NCBI RefSeq assembly: GCF_022374875.2
Contig: NZ_CP092427.2
Span: forward strand, 2,418,001 to 2,482,000
DNA: 64,000 nt
Direction of reading: 5' to 3'
Source of the DNA: Mycolicibacterium rufum
Lineage (GTDB): Bacteria > Actinomycetota > Actinomycetes > Mycobacteriales > Mycobacteriaceae
In this document: positions 17,419 through 26,520 of the stretch, piece after piece
Position numbering within the stretch: the first letter of the stretch is position 1
How the letters are laid out: each line of letters begins with the position of its first letter
Translations under genes and position numbers: made by a program
Notes under the pieces: generated by a model
Seen by the model: the letters and a program-made list of their open reading frames with translations, nothing else
Told to the model about the DNA's origin: nothing
Databases searched by the model: none

Positions 17419-18324
17419 ATGCCCAGCAGGTCCGACCGGTCCCGCGGAATCTGGCCCGCGCTCGCGGCGCCCGGGCTCATCTGGCTGCTGCTGTTCTTCG
17501 TCGCGCCGATGTACGTGGTGCTCTGCATCGTATTCGGCCGGCTCGACCCGATCTTCCGCACCGCGGTGCCGATATGGAATCCCGCGCAGTGGGATCCGAC
17601 CCAGTTCCTCTACGTGCTGTCCCACATCGTCGGAGCCGACGGCGTGTTCGGGCCGGCGCTGCTGCGCACCGCGGTGTACGTCCTGACCGCCAGCGCAGCC
17701 TGTCTGCTGATCGCCTTCCCGGTGGCCTACTACGTCGCCCGGCTGTCGGGACGGCGCAAGGGTCTGCTGCTGACCCTGCTGATCGCCCCGTTCTGGATCA
17801 GCTACATGATGCGGATGTTCGCCTGGGTCAACCTGTTACAGAACGACGGTCTGGTGAACTCCGTCCTCGGACTCGGCGGGCTGTTCACGCCGGACATCGA
17901 CTGGCTCACCGGTCAGCCCGTCGTGGTGATCCTCGGCCTGGTGTACGGCTATGTGCCCTACATGATCCTGCCGCTCTACGCCGGCCTGGACCGGCTGCCG
18001 CAGCCGGTGCTCGAGGCGTCCCGGGATCTCGGCGCCGATCGCGCCTCGTCGTTCTGGCGGGTGACGCTGCCGCTGAGTCGACCGACGATCGTGGCCGCGG
18101 TGCTGCTGACCTGCCTGCCGATGCTGGGTGACTACTTCACCAGCGACATGCTCTCGGCGTCGCCGAAGACCGCGATGGTCGGGAATCTGATCAACGACAG
18201 CGTGCTCACCCCGGGCCAGACCGGGCAGGCCGGGGCGTTCGTGTTGCTGGTGTTCCTCGTCGCGCTGATCCCGATGCTGTACTACATCCGCGTCACCGGC
18301 CGTCGCGACGAGGTGGCGTCGTGA
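17419..18324 (+). CDS. Polyamine-type ABC importer permease 1 (PotB-like)
   Basis: This 301-residue inner-membrane permease has six or so hydrophobic helices (first: LAAPGLIWLLLFFVAPMYVVL). The EAA loop that contacts the ATPase is EASRDLGADRASSFWRVTLPLS. It begins 9 bases after the binding-protein stop and its stop overlaps the next permease start as GTGA, so the three genes form one transcript. Confidence 0.88.
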   Translation: MPSRSDRSRGIWPALAAPGLIWLLLFFVAPMYVVLCIVFGRLDPIFRTAVPIWNPAQWDPTQFLYVLSHIVGADGVFGPALLRTAVYVLTASAACLLIAFPVAYYVARLSGRRKGLLLTLLIAPFWISYMMRMFAWVNLLQNDGLVNSVLGLGGLFTPDIDWLTGQPVVVILGLVYGYVPYMILPLYAGLDRLPQPVLEASRDLGADRASSFWRVTLPLSRPTIVAAVLLTCLPMLGDYFTSDMLSASPKTAMVGNLINDSVLTPGQTGQAGAFVLLVFLVALIPMLYYIRVTGRRDEVAS

Positions 18325-19202
18325 AGAGCCCGGTCGGGTGGTGGAACGATCCGTGGCGACCGCCGCGGATCCTGATCGCGGTCACGGTCGGCTACCTGCT
18401 CTGGTCGCTGCTGCCGGTACTGATCGCGGTGCTGTTCTCGTTCAACGCGGGCCGCTCGCGGACGGTGTGGCAGGGCTTTTCGTTCCGCTGGTACTGGGGC
18501 GATCAGACGCTGTCGGTGTGGCATGACGCGACGCTGCACAACGCGCTGCTGCAGACACTGAAACTCGGCGTGCTCACCACGCTGATCACGGTGCCGCTCG
18601 GGGTGCTGTTCGCGCTCGGGATCGACCGCTGGCGCGGCCGGCTCCCCTCGGGGGCGAACTTCCTGATGCTGCTCGCCTTCGTCCTGCCCGAGGTGCTGCT
18701 GGCGGTGTCGCTGCTGTTCGTCATCACCACCGTCGCGCTGCCGATCGAACTGGGCACCACCGCGCAGGTGATCGGCCTGGTGACGTTCCAGGTGTCCTAC
18801 CCCGCCGTCCTGGTCCGCGCGCGGCTCGCGACCATCGGACCGCAGTACGAGGAGGCCGCGATGGATCTGGGCGCCTCACCGCTCGGTGCGCTGTGCCGGG
18901 TGATCATGCCGATGCTGATGCCGGCGATCTTCGCCAGCACGGTGCTGGTGTTCGCCGACGTCATCGACGACTTCGTGATGGTGCGCTACCTGTCGGGCGG
19001 GGCGTCGTCGGAACCCGTCTCGGTGAAGATCTACAACACCGCCCGCGGCGCCCCCACCCCGGCGCTCAACGCCCTGGCGACCCTGCTGCTGCTGACCGCG
19101 CTCGCCGCGGTCACCCTCGGTTACCTGGTGTTCCGGCGGATGACCCGCAACAATGACACCACCGCCGACCGCGGCATCGGCGCGTTCGCCGGGGAGATGT
19201 GA
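18321..19202 (+). CDS. Polyamine-type ABC importer permease 2 (PotC-like)
   Basis: This 293-residue permease is the second half of the transmembrane channel. Hydrophobic helices start at ILIAVTVGYLLWSLLPVLIAVLF. The ATPase-contact EAA loop is EEAAMDLGASPLGALCRVIMP. Its GTG start overlaps the preceding gene. The Rieske oxygenase gene follows 41 bases downstream on the same strand and may be co-transcribed, which would link import to the first oxidative step. Confidence 0.88.
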   Translation: MKSPVGWWNDPWRPPRILIAVTVGYLLWSLLPVLIAVLFSFNAGRSRTVWQGFSFRWYWGDQTLSVWHDATLHNALLQTLKLGVLTTLITVPLGVLFALGIDRWRGRLPSGANFLMLLAFVLPEVLLAVSLLFVITTVALPIELGTTAQVIGLVTFQVSYPAVLVRARLATIGPQYEEAAMDLGASPLGALCRVIMPMLMPAIFASTVLVFADVIDDFVMVRYLSGGASSEPVSVKIYNTARGAPTPALNALATLLLLTALAAVTLGYLVFRRMTRNNDTTADRGIGAFAGEM

Positions 19203-19243
19203 TGGTCTGGACCCGACAGCACCGCCGGAAGTAGACTGACTGT

Positions 19244-20416
19244 ATGTTCAAACAGGACGATCCTGCCCCGTTGCCGGCCGACGGCGTCGCGGCGGCGCTG
19301 GCGCCGTTCGGCCGCTCCCGGATGCTGCCGCGCGAGGCGTACGTCGATCCGGCGGTGTTCGCGTGGGAACAGCGCCACATCTTCTCCGGGTGGACGTGCG
19401 TCGGCCAGGCCGCCGACCTCGCCGCGGTCGGCGCCCAGAAGGCCGTCGGCAGCGGCGCGAACGGGACCCTCCTGGTGCGCGGGGAGGACGGCACCGTCCG
19501 CGCGTTCGCCAACACCTGTCGGCACCGCGGCCACGAACTGCTGGCCTGCGGCGCGGCCGCGCGGGGCCGCTCGATCGTCTGCCCGTACCACGCCTGGTCC
19601 TACCGACTGGACGGAACCCTGCGCAACGCACCGGGTTTCGCCGAGGTCGACGGCTTCGACGCCGCGGGGTTCGGACTGAGCGAGCTGCGGCTGGTGAACT
19701 GGCACGGCTGGCTGTTCGTCGACGCCGGCGGCGCCGACGGGGACTTCAGCGCGCACGTCTCGGGATGGGAGGACGTCGTCGCCCCCTACCGTCCCGAGGA
19801 CCTCACGGTGGTCGCGCGCCACTCCTACGAGCTCGCCACCAACTGGAAGGTGATCGCCGAGAACTACCAGGAGTGCTACCACTGCCACAGCATCCATCCC
19901 GAACTGTCCCGGATCAGCCCGCCCACCAGCGGCGAGAACCTCGACACCGACGGCTCGTGGATGGGCGGCTGGATGTCGATCGTCGACGGCGCGGAGACCA
20001 TGTCGTTGACCGGGGCCAGCGGCGGCGTGACGATCGCCGGACTGTCGGAGCGCGAGCGGCGCACCGTGATGTACGTGGTGGCCTACCCGAACCTGCTGAT
20101 CAGCCTGCACCCCGACTACGTGATGACGCACCTGATGACCCCGCTGGCCGCCGACCGCACCCACGTCGAGTGCGCCTGGGCGTTCCCGAAAGACGTTGCC
20201 GCACAGCCCGATTTCGACCCGTCCTACGCCGTCGACTTCTGGGATCTGACCAACCGCCAGGACTGGGCGGCCTGCGAATCGGTACAGCGCGGACTGAGCT
20301 CACCGCATGCGCGGCCGGGCCCGCTCGCCCCGGACGAAGACGGCGTCTACCAGTTCGTCACCCGGGTGGCTAGGGCGTACGCCGATTCCGTCGATCGTGC
20401 GCCGGGACCCCGTTGA
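19244..20416 (+). CDS. Rieske non-haem iron oxygenase, alpha subunit
   Basis: This is a 390-residue oxygenase. The Rieske [2Fe-2S] ligands are Cys92-x-His94 in NTCRHRGH and Cys113-x2-His116 in VCPYHAWSY. The mononuclear iron motif is in ENYQECYHCHSIHPE. The layout matches the group that includes glycine-betaine, carnitine and stachydrine demethylases, which fits an amine-catabolic locus; no beta subunit or reductase gene is adjacent, so electrons must come from elsewhere. The ATG at 19244 has no clear ribosome-binding site, and TAGACTGA (one arm of the local operator) lies at 19232-19239, just 4 bases upstream. Its 3' end overlaps the convergent M28 gene by 47 bases. Confidence 0.85.
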   Translation: MFKQDDPAPLPADGVAAALAPFGRSRMLPREAYVDPAVFAWEQRHIFSGWTCVGQAADLAAVGAQKAVGSGANGTLLVRGEDGTVRAFANTCRHRGHELLACGAAARGRSIVCPYHAWSYRLDGTLRNAPGFAEVDGFDAAGFGLSELRLVNWHGWLFVDAGGADGDFSAHVSGWEDVVAPYRPEDLTVVARHSYELATNWKVIAENYQECYHCHSIHPELSRISPPTSGENLDTDGSWMGGWMSIVDGAETMSLTGASGGVTIAGLSERERRTVMYVVAYPNLLISLHPDYVMTHLMTPLAADRTHVECAWAFPKDVAAQPDFDPSYAVDFWDLTNRQDWAACESVQRGLSSPHARPGPLAPDEDGVYQFVTRVARAYADSVDRAPGPR

Positions 20417-21833
20417 CGCCCTCGATCGACTGCGCATAACTGCCCACCGCGAACGCCGCCGTCGACGCCATGATGCCGAGCGCGTTCCGGTCGACGTTGT
20501 CGATGGTGTCCGCGCGGGTGTGGTAGTTCGGGTCGAACGCCACCCCTGCCCTGCCACCCCAGATCCGGGCCTGCACCTCGGATTTGCGCTGCGACGTGCC
20601 GGTGGTGATACCGCCCACCGGCACCCCGGCGGCGAGGAAGGCGGCGTAGTCGGTGCCGCGCGTCAGAGGCATGTCCGCCGGCCGCACCCCCTGCGCGTAC
20701 AGCCGACCCGCCAGGGTGCGTTCGATGCCCGCCGATCCCTGCGGCAGGGCGGCCACCGTCCCCGTCTGCGCGGACTGGTCGCCGTCGTCGGTGAAGTAGC
20801 CCGCGTTGACCGAGCCGAGCACGGCGAGATCCAGGTACAGCGCGATCCCGTCGAGGCCGCCCTGATCGAGCGAGCGCAGGTAATCGGTCGACCCGTCGGC
20901 CGACACCTCGCCGGCACCCCAGAAGGCGAACCGGACGGCGTTGGCGCCGGGGGGTTCCGGACCGAGTTCGAGAGCTGTCTCCAATACGGTGGCGACCCCG
21001 GTGCCGTTGTCGTTGATGCCGGGACCCGAACCGACGCTGTCGAGGTGGGCGCCGACGACCACGACGCTGTCGGGGTCGCCGGAGCGCGTCTGCGCGATCA
21101 CGTTGCGCGACGTGGTCATCACAGGTTGGTTGTCGAGCACCAGCGTGACCGGTGCCTCGGTGCGGCGCAGCGCGGCGTCGGCCGTCGGATCGATCACGCC
21201 GACCGGGATTCTCATGGTGTGGTAGTAGCCCGGGGTGAACAGTCCCGCGGGGGCGCCGACCGGACGTGCCGGGGTGGCCTGGCTGACCACGAGCAGACCG
21301 ACGGCGCCACGCGCCAGGGCGGCATCGTGTTTGGCGACGATCGAGCAGGAGGAGTCGTCGACCACCGCGATGGCGCCCCTGATCGGCACGGTGCCGTAAT
21401 CCGCCGCCGTGCAACCCGCCGGTGTCCGGGGCCGCAGTGTGATCGCGCGCAGACCACCCTTGGCGGTGGTCAGCAGCAGCGAGGCCTGATCGACGCGGAA
21501 GGTCCGGCCGGCGACCGTCAGCGCGGGCTTGCCGCCCTTCGACCCGGACAACCGCTGAAACTCCGGGGTCTGCACGTCGAAGCCTTTGTCGCGCAGCGTC
21601 TTCGCGACGTAGTCGACGCTCGCCTGATAGCCGGGGCTGCCGTCGGCACGGTTCCCCTCGTGGGCGTCGGCGATCTTCTGCAGCTCTGTCAGGTGCCGGA
21701 AGACACCGTCGACGGTGATCTTCCCGGCCAGGTCGGCCCCCAGGTCAGCCGGCGGTGCCGGCGCACTCGACGAACACGCGGTCAGCGCGCAGACCACCAG
21801 GGCGAGCAGAGCCGTGACGGTCCTTCGCGTCAT
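20370..21833 (-). CDS. M28-family lipoprotein peptidase with degenerate active site
   Basis: This 487-residue lipoprotein (signal LLALVVCALTACSSS) has the same layout as the adjacent LpqL-like protein: PA-type insert, then M28 domain. GAHLDSVG and INDNGTG (metal His and bridging Asp) are kept, and the last ligand (PNYH) is present. Two key positions are changed. The neighbour's GAEE is GAGE here (Gly codon 20910-20912 replaces the catalytic Glu), and the neighbour's NFDM is DLAV (Ala codon 20823-20825 replaces a zinc-ligand Asp). It is probably a tandem duplicate that lost peptidase activity but kept a binding role. Its start overlaps the stop of the upstream copy as ATGA. Confidence 0.85.
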   Translation of the reverse strand: MTRRTVTALLALVVCALTACSSSAPAPPADLGADLAGKITVDGVFRHLTELQKIADAHEGNRADGSPGYQASVDYVAKTLRDKGFDVQTPEFQRLSGSKGGKPALTVAGRTFRVDQASLLLTTAKGGLRAITLRPRTPAGCTAADYGTVPIRGAIAVVDDSSCSIVAKHDAALARGAVGLLVVSQATPARPVGAPAGLFTPGYYHTMRIPVGVIDPTADAALRRTEAPVTLVLDNQPVMTTSRNVIAQTRSGDPDSVVVVGAHLDSVGSGPGINDNGTGVATVLETALELGPEPPGANAVRFAFWGAGEVSADGSTDYLRSLDQGGLDGIALYLDLAVLGSVNAGYFTDDGDQSAQTGTVAALPQGSAGIERTLAGRLYAQGVRPADMPLTRGTDYAAFLAAGVPVGGITTGTSQRKSEVQARIWGGRAGVAFDPNYHTRADTIDNVDRNALGIMASTAAFAVGSYAQSIEGVNGVPAHDRRNRRTP

Positions 21834-23353
21834 GATTCGGGCAGCTGGTGGCGAGTCCGGTCCTCCCGCACGGGGATACCGTTGCGCCCGCGCTGATCCT
21901 GCGCGTACAGACCCACCGAGTACGCCACCCCGCTGCCGTGGATCTGCAGAGCGGTGCGATCGATGTGGTCGAGCGTGTCGGTGTCCTTGTGGTAGTTCGG
22001 GTCGAACGGCTGATCCGCGGTGCCGCCCCAGATCTCGGCCTGGCGGGTGCTCTTCTTCTCCTCGGCCCCGGAGAACAGGCCGCCCGCAGGCACTCCCGCC
22101 TTGGTGAAGCCGTCGTAATCGGATCTGCCGTCGAAGGAGGTGTCCTCGGCGGGCTTGCCGGCGCGGTCGAGGTAGCCGACGAGCAGGCGCTCGATACCGG
22201 CCGAGCCTTCGGGCACCCGCGGCACGCCGTCCTGCGGACCCGGCGCGGTGGACTGGTCTCCGTCGTAGGTGAAGTACCCGGGGTTGGGCGAACCGAGCAT
22301 GTCGAAGTTGAGGTAGAGCGCGATGTCCTTGAGCGCCTCGACGTCCAGCGATCCGACGTAGTCGCTCGACCCGAGCAGGCCGAGTTCCTCGGCGCCCCAG
22401 AAGCCGAACCGCACCGCGTTGGCGACCTTCGGCGAACTGCCCAGCTGCAGAGCGGTTTCCAGGGTGGCGGCGACGCCGGAGCCGTTGTCGTTGATGCCGG
22501 GGCCGTCGGGAACGCTGTCGAGGTGCGCGCCCACCATCACGACATCGGACGTCGAGCCGGTCCTGGTCTGGGCGATCACGTTGCGGGTCCGTTCGACCCG
22601 GACGCCGGCGTTCATCACGATCGTGGTCGGGGCGCCCGCCTGGCCGCGCAGCCGTTCCCCGTCGGCCTTGGCAACGCTGATCACCGGGATCTTCACGTCG
22701 GTCTTCTCGCCGAGGGTGCCTCCGCTCATCTCGCCGTCCTGGTTGTTCGCCACGATCAGCGCGACCGCGCCGCGGGCGGCGGCCGCGGTCTGCTTGTCAC
22801 CGAAGGGGCACGACCCGCGATCGACAAGGACCACCGCGCCTTGGGTGGGCAGGCCGTCGTAGTCCTGGGCCGTGCATCCCGGGGTGTCCTCGGCGCGGGC
22901 GGCGACGAGCGGGCCCGACACCCCCTGCCCGGGCGCGCCGACGGTGTATTCGAGGGGCTTGGCGGTGGTGCCGGCGCCTGCCACGGTCAGCGTCGGGGCG
23001 TCGGCCCAGGGCAGCCGGACCTCGAACTCCGGCGTCTGCACATCGAAACCCTTGTCGCGCAACGCCTTGGCCACATACTCGACGCTGGCGTCGTATCCGG
23101 AGGTGCCGAGGGCGCGGTTACCGCCGTTGGCGTTGGCGATGTCCTGCAGCGCGCGCAGGTGCGCCATGGTCGCGTCGACGGTCACCTTGCGGGACAGCGC
23201 GTCGGCGAAGTCGGTGGCGGGGCCCGCGTCGACGGGGGGCGGTGTCGACGAGGGGGCGGGCCGGCTGTCGCGGCTGCAGCCGCTGATCACCAGCAGCGCG
23301 ACGGCGAGCAGGGCAGCCAGCCGCGACGCCGGTCGGGTGGGGGTCACGGCCAC
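21830..23353 (-). CDS. lpqL: M28-family lipoprotein aminopeptidase LpqL
   Basis: This is a lipoprotein of about 507 residues (signal LAALLAVALLVISGCSRD) with a PA-type insert (GCTAQDYDGLPTQGAVVLVDRG) and a full M28 metallopeptidase domain: GAHLDS, INDNGSG, FWGAEELGLLGS (catalytic and metal Glu pair), LNFDMLGS and PNYHKDTDTLDH. It should be a cell-surface zinc aminopeptidase. Length and type fit M. tuberculosis LpqL (Rv0418), which also lies near the thiamine genes. Start is GTG at 23353 or 23347; both leave an intact signal peptide. It follows the epoxide-hydrolase-like gene by 4 bases and overlaps its degenerate copy downstream. Confidence 0.87.
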   Translation of the reverse strand: MAVTPTRPASRLAALLAVALLVISGCSRDSRPAPSSTPPPVDAGPATDFADALSRKVTVDATMAHLRALQDIANANGGNRALGTSGYDASVEYVAKALRDKGFDVQTPEFEVRLPWADAPTLTVAGAGTTAKPLEYTVGAPGQGVSGPLVAARAEDTPGCTAQDYDGLPTQGAVVLVDRGSCPFGDKQTAAAARGAVALIVANNQDGEMSGGTLGEKTDVKIPVISVAKADGERLRGQAGAPTTIVMNAGVRVERTRNVIAQTRTGSTSDVVMVGAHLDSVPDGPGINDNGSGVAATLETALQLGSSPKVANAVRFGFWGAEELGLLGSSDYVGSLDVEALKDIALYLNFDMLGSPNPGYFTYDGDQSTAPGPQDGVPRVPEGSAGIERLLVGYLDRAGKPAEDTSFDGRSDYDGFTKAGVPAGGLFSGAEEKKSTRQAEIWGGTADQPFDPNYHKDTDTLDHIDRTALQIHGSGVAYSVGLYAQDQRGRNGIPVREDRTRHQLPES

Positions 23354-23357
23354 CACG

Positions 23358-24257
23358 TTAGCGCGCGCCGAGATGGTCCAGCACCGCCTCGGCGGCCAGC
23401 TGGGGCTCCTCGATCTGCAGGAAGTGTCCCGCGGTCGGCAGGGTGACCACCCGGCTGCCCGCAGGCAGCACGTCGGCGACCGACTCGGCGTAGTCCGCCA
23501 GCATCGCGCCGTCCTGCAGACCCTGCACGTGCAGGATCGGTACCCGCGGCAGCTCCAGGGCCCACCGGTGCAGCTCGGCATACCGCGCGGCGGGCCGCGA
23601 TGGCCGGACCATCGCGCGGTAGTAGCCGACCGCCGCGCGCCGGTGCGCCGGGCTCGGGAGGGCGGCCAGCGCGGCGTCGAGCTCCGCGTCGGTCGCGAAC
23701 CCGGGCGGCCCCCAGTCCCGCCACAGCCGCGGAATCACCCGCGGCAGAACGTTTTCCGGCACGGCGGGCAGCTGGAAGAACAGGATGTACCAGCTGTTGC
23801 GCAGCTGCCGGGGCAGCATCCGCAGCTGGCGGCCGACATCGCCGCGGGTACGACTGATCGCCCCGATCGGGGCGACCGCCATCGTGATGTGCGCGGCGAA
23901 CGGGGAGTCCGGTGACGCCGCGAGCCCGGCCGCGGTGAACGCGCCCCAGTCGTGACCGATCACCACCGCGTCCGACGGCGCGCCGAGGGCCCGGTGGACC
24001 GCCAGCGCGTCGTACATCAGCGCGCCGATGTGATAGTCGCCGTCGGGCGCGGGGCCGGTCGGCGCGTAGCCGCGGGAGAACGGGGCGACCACGCGCAGCC
24101 CGCGCTCGGCCAGCAGCGGCCCCATCTTCTGCCACCCCCACGCACTGTCGGGGAACCCGTGCAGGCACAGCACCATCCGGCCGTCGGCAGGCCCCCAGGA
24201 CAGGGCGTGGATCCTCAGGTGGGGGAGGTCGAACACCAGCGGTTGCGCAGTGGTCAT
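23358..24257 (-). CDS. Alpha/beta hydrolase, epoxide-hydrolase-like
   Basis: This is a 299-residue hydrolase. It has the oxyanion motif LCLHGFPDSAWGW, the nucleophile elbow IGHDWGA with Asp (as in epoxide hydrolases and dehalogenases), a lid domain, and a C-terminal His in TAGHFLQIEEP. This combination suggests an epoxide hydrolase, but substrate is open. It sits between the ethA-like and lpqL genes on the same strand with small gaps (12 and 4 bases), so an operon is likely. Confidence 0.82.
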   Translation of the reverse strand: MTTAQPLVFDLPHLRIHALSWGPADGRMVLCLHGFPDSAWGWQKMGPLLAERGLRVVAPFSRGYAPTGPAPDGDYHIGALMYDALAVHRALGAPSDAVVIGHDWGAFTAAGLAASPDSPFAAHITMAVAPIGAISRTRGDVGRQLRMLPRQLRNSWYILFFQLPAVPENVLPRVIPRLWRDWGPPGFATDAELDAALAALPSPAHRRAAVGYYRAMVRPSRPAARYAELHRWALELPRVPILHVQGLQDGAMLADYAESVADVLPAGSRVVTLPTAGHFLQIEEPQLAAEAVLDHLGAR

Positions 24258-24269
24258 CCCCTCATCGTG

Positions 24270-25751
24270 TCAGCCGCGCGACGACGCCTCCGCGAGGGCG
24301 GGGTGCCGACTGAACTCCAGCGTGCCGTCGTCGATCGTGCCGTTGCGGATCACCCGCAGGTCGACCAGGTAGTTCTGCTTGAGTCGCCACGGGGATTTCG
24401 ACCCCGACTTCGGCAGCCGGTCCAGCGCCCGCTTGATGTAGCCGGAGGTGAGGTCGACGAACGGGAGCGCCTCGACGTCGTCGCCCGGGTCGCGCGGCAC
24501 CACGGTGTCGTAGCCCTTGCTGTCCATGAAGTGCAGCAGGCGGCTGACGTACTCGGAGGTCAGGTCGGCCTTCAGCGTCCACGACGCGTTGGTGTACCCG
24601 AAGGTGAAGGCCACGTTGGGCAGACCCGAGAGCATCAGCCCCTTGTAGGCCATCGACGTCGAGAGGTCCTGCGGTTCGCCGTTGCGCAGCACCTGGGCGC
24701 CGCCGAAGAACTGCACGTTCAATCCCGTTGCGGTGACGATGATGTCGGCCTGGAGGTGCTCCCCGGAGGACAGCTGGATGCCGTCGGCGGTGAAGCGCTC
24801 GATGGTGTCGGTGACGACGTCGGCCTTGCCCTTGCGGATGGCCTTGAAGATGTCGCCGTTGGGGGCCAGGCACACGCGCTGATCCCACGGCTTGTAGCTG
24901 GGGCTGAAGTGCTTGTCGTAGTCGTAGCCCTCGGGCAGTCGCCGTTCGGCCATGGTGCGCAACGCCTTCCGGAAGACACCGGGCAGCGTGCGGGCGAGCT
25001 GGTACTGCGCGGTCGCCTGCAGGATCGCCTTCCAGCGGACCGCGGTGTAGGCCGTCTTCTCCGGCAGCAGCCGGTAGGCCCGGGCGGCGAAGGGGTCCTT
25101 GTCGGGCAGCGACCCGATGTAGGTCGGAGTGCGCTGCAGCATGGTCACATGGCCGGCGCCGCTGTCGATCAGCGCGGGGATGAGCGTGATCGCGGTGGCG
25201 CCGCTGCCGATGACCACGATCCTCTTGCCCTGGTAATCGAGGTCTTCGGGCCAGTGCTGCGGGTGCACGACGGTGCCCCCGAAGTCCTCGGCGCCGGCGA
25301 ACTCGGGCGAGAAACCTTCGTCGTAGTTGTAGTAACCGCTGCACGCCCACAGGAAGTTGGCGTGGATCTCGGTCTGCTCGCCGCCGCACTCGACGGTCAC
25401 TTCCCAGCGGTGGTGCTCGTCGGACCAGTTCGCCGACACGACCTTCTGGCCGTAGCGGATGTGCTTGTCGATGCCGTTCTCGGTCGCGGCCTCGTTGAGG
25501 TAGTTCCAGATCGACGGTCCGTCGGCGATCATCTGGTCGGTCGCCCACGGCTTGAAGTGGAATCCGAGCGTGTACATGTCGGAGTCCGACCGGATGCCCG
25601 GGTACTTGAAGAGGTCCCAGGTCCCGCCGAGGGACTCGCGACGCTCGAGGATCACATAGTTCTTGTCCGGACATTGCTGCTGCAGGTGCCACGCGGCGCT
25701 GATGCCGGAAATCCCGGCCCCGACAATGACGACGTCGACAAATTCGGTCAT
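24270..25751 (-). CDS. Flavin-containing (Baeyer-Villiger-type) monooxygenase, EthA-like
   Basis: This is a 493-residue FAD/NADPH monooxygenase. FAD motif VVIVGAGISGISAAWHL is at the N-terminus, the Baeyer-Villiger fingerprint FxGxxxHxxxW is present as FGGTVVHPQHW, and the NADPH motif is VVIGSGATAITLIPAL. Overall it reads like EthA, the ethionamide activator of mycobacteria, but no ethR-like gene is adjacent, so orthology is not certain and no symbol is given. An inverted repeat TCAACA-3-TGTTGA lies 33 bases upstream of the ATG and resembles the site before the DUF899 gene at 44282. Confidence 0.87.
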   Translation of the reverse strand: MTEFVDVVIVGAGISGISAAWHLQQQCPDKNYVILERRESLGGTWDLFKYPGIRSDSDMYTLGFHFKPWATDQMIADGPSIWNYLNEAATENGIDKHIRYGQKVVSANWSDEHHRWEVTVECGGEQTEIHANFLWACSGYYNYDEGFSPEFAGAEDFGGTVVHPQHWPEDLDYQGKRIVVIGSGATAITLIPALIDSGAGHVTMLQRTPTYIGSLPDKDPFAARAYRLLPEKTAYTAVRWKAILQATAQYQLARTLPGVFRKALRTMAERRLPEGYDYDKHFSPSYKPWDQRVCLAPNGDIFKAIRKGKADVVTDTIERFTADGIQLSSGEHLQADIIVTATGLNVQFFGGAQVLRNGEPQDLSTSMAYKGLMLSGLPNVAFTFGYTNASWTLKADLTSEYVSRLLHFMDSKGYDTVVPRDPGDDVEALPFVDLTSGYIKRALDRLPKSGSKSPWRLKQNYLVDLRVIRNGTIDDGTLEFSRHPALAEASSRG

Positions 25752-25783
25752 GTTGTAAAGCTATCAACATCATGTCGACGTGG

Positions 25784-25798
25784 TCAACAGTGTGTTGA
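25784..25798. promoter_or_regulatory. Inverted-repeat operator upstream of the EthA-like gene
   Basis: TCAACA-GTG-TGTTGA is a perfect inverted repeat upstream of the monooxygenase gene. The wider sequence, CAACAG.TGTGTTGAGTA..T.GAC, is close to the one at 44243-44258 beside the arsR gene, with a 3-base spacer here and 4 there. Confidence 0.65.
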
Positions 25799-25827
25799 GT
25801 AATTCGACAGACTGTTCACCAGCGGAG

Positions 25828-26520
25828 TCAGGCGTCCCGGCGGTTCACCACGAACACCGCGGCGCCGAACACCACCGCGACCAGCGCGGTGAAGTACGCC
25901 AGCGACCCCAGCGGGCCCCAGTGCCACGCGTAGCCGGAGAACAGCCACTGCACGTCGAGGAAGCGGAACATGTTCGCGAACGGCAGGTACGGCCCGATCT
26001 GCGGGCCGCGACCGGGCAGGTTGCCCACCAGCGTCTCGACCAGCAGCGGCCACAGCAGCAGCACCGAGACCGCGCCCGCGCTGTGCCGCAGCAGCGCCCC
26101 CACCCCGACTCCGAGCACGGCCGCCAACGCCGCGTAGAGCGCGATCGCCGCCACCGTGCGGACGGCCAGCGGCTCGCGGGCGACCAGAAGCGAGCCGATC
26201 ACCATCACCGCCGCCGCGACCGCACAGAACACCGCGGCGACAACAGCTTTCGCACCCAGCACCACCGACCGCGCCGGGGTGGCCAGGAACGTCGTCGCGA
26301 TCATCCGGGTGCGGTACTCGCCGGTCACCGTCAGCGCGGCGACGACCATCAGCACCGGCACGCCGAACGCCACGACGCTGAGCGCCGCGGTCCGGGGTTG
26401 CATCGCGGCCAGCCCCACACTGAACGACGCGACCAGCGCCACCGACAGGATCGGCGAACGCAGCGTGGTCAGCTTGATGCGCTCGGCGTTCAGCACGGCC
26501 AGCGCCGACGCCCCGGTCAC
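25828..26520 (-). CDS. ABC-2-type transporter permease
   Basis: This is a 230-residue integral membrane protein with about six hydrophobic segments (for example ILSVALVASFSVGLAA, VVAAVFCAVAAAVMVIGSLLV and LAYFTALVAVVFGAAVFVV), as in ABC-2 permeases of exporters. The GTG start overlaps the stop of the upstream ATPase gene by 4 bases, so they form one transporter. Substrate unknown. Confidence 0.8.
   Translation of the reverse strand: MTGASALAVLNAERIKLTTLRSPILSVALVASFSVGLAAMQPRTAALSVVAFGVPVLMVVAALTVTGEYRTRMIATTFLATPARSVVLGAKAVVAAVFCAVAAAVMVIGSLLVAREPLAVRTVAAIALYAALAAVLGVGVGALLRHSAGAVSVLLLWPLLVETLVGNLPGRGPQIGPYLPFANMFRFLDVQWLFSGYAWHWGPLGSLAYFTALVAVVFGAAVFVVNRRDA

Noticed and set aside
16128..18131. 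A 667-residue plus-strand open frame over the potD/potB genes
   Set aside because: Arg-rich, low-complexity translation in another frame; the real genes with signal peptide, EAA loops and membrane helices are in the overlapping frames.
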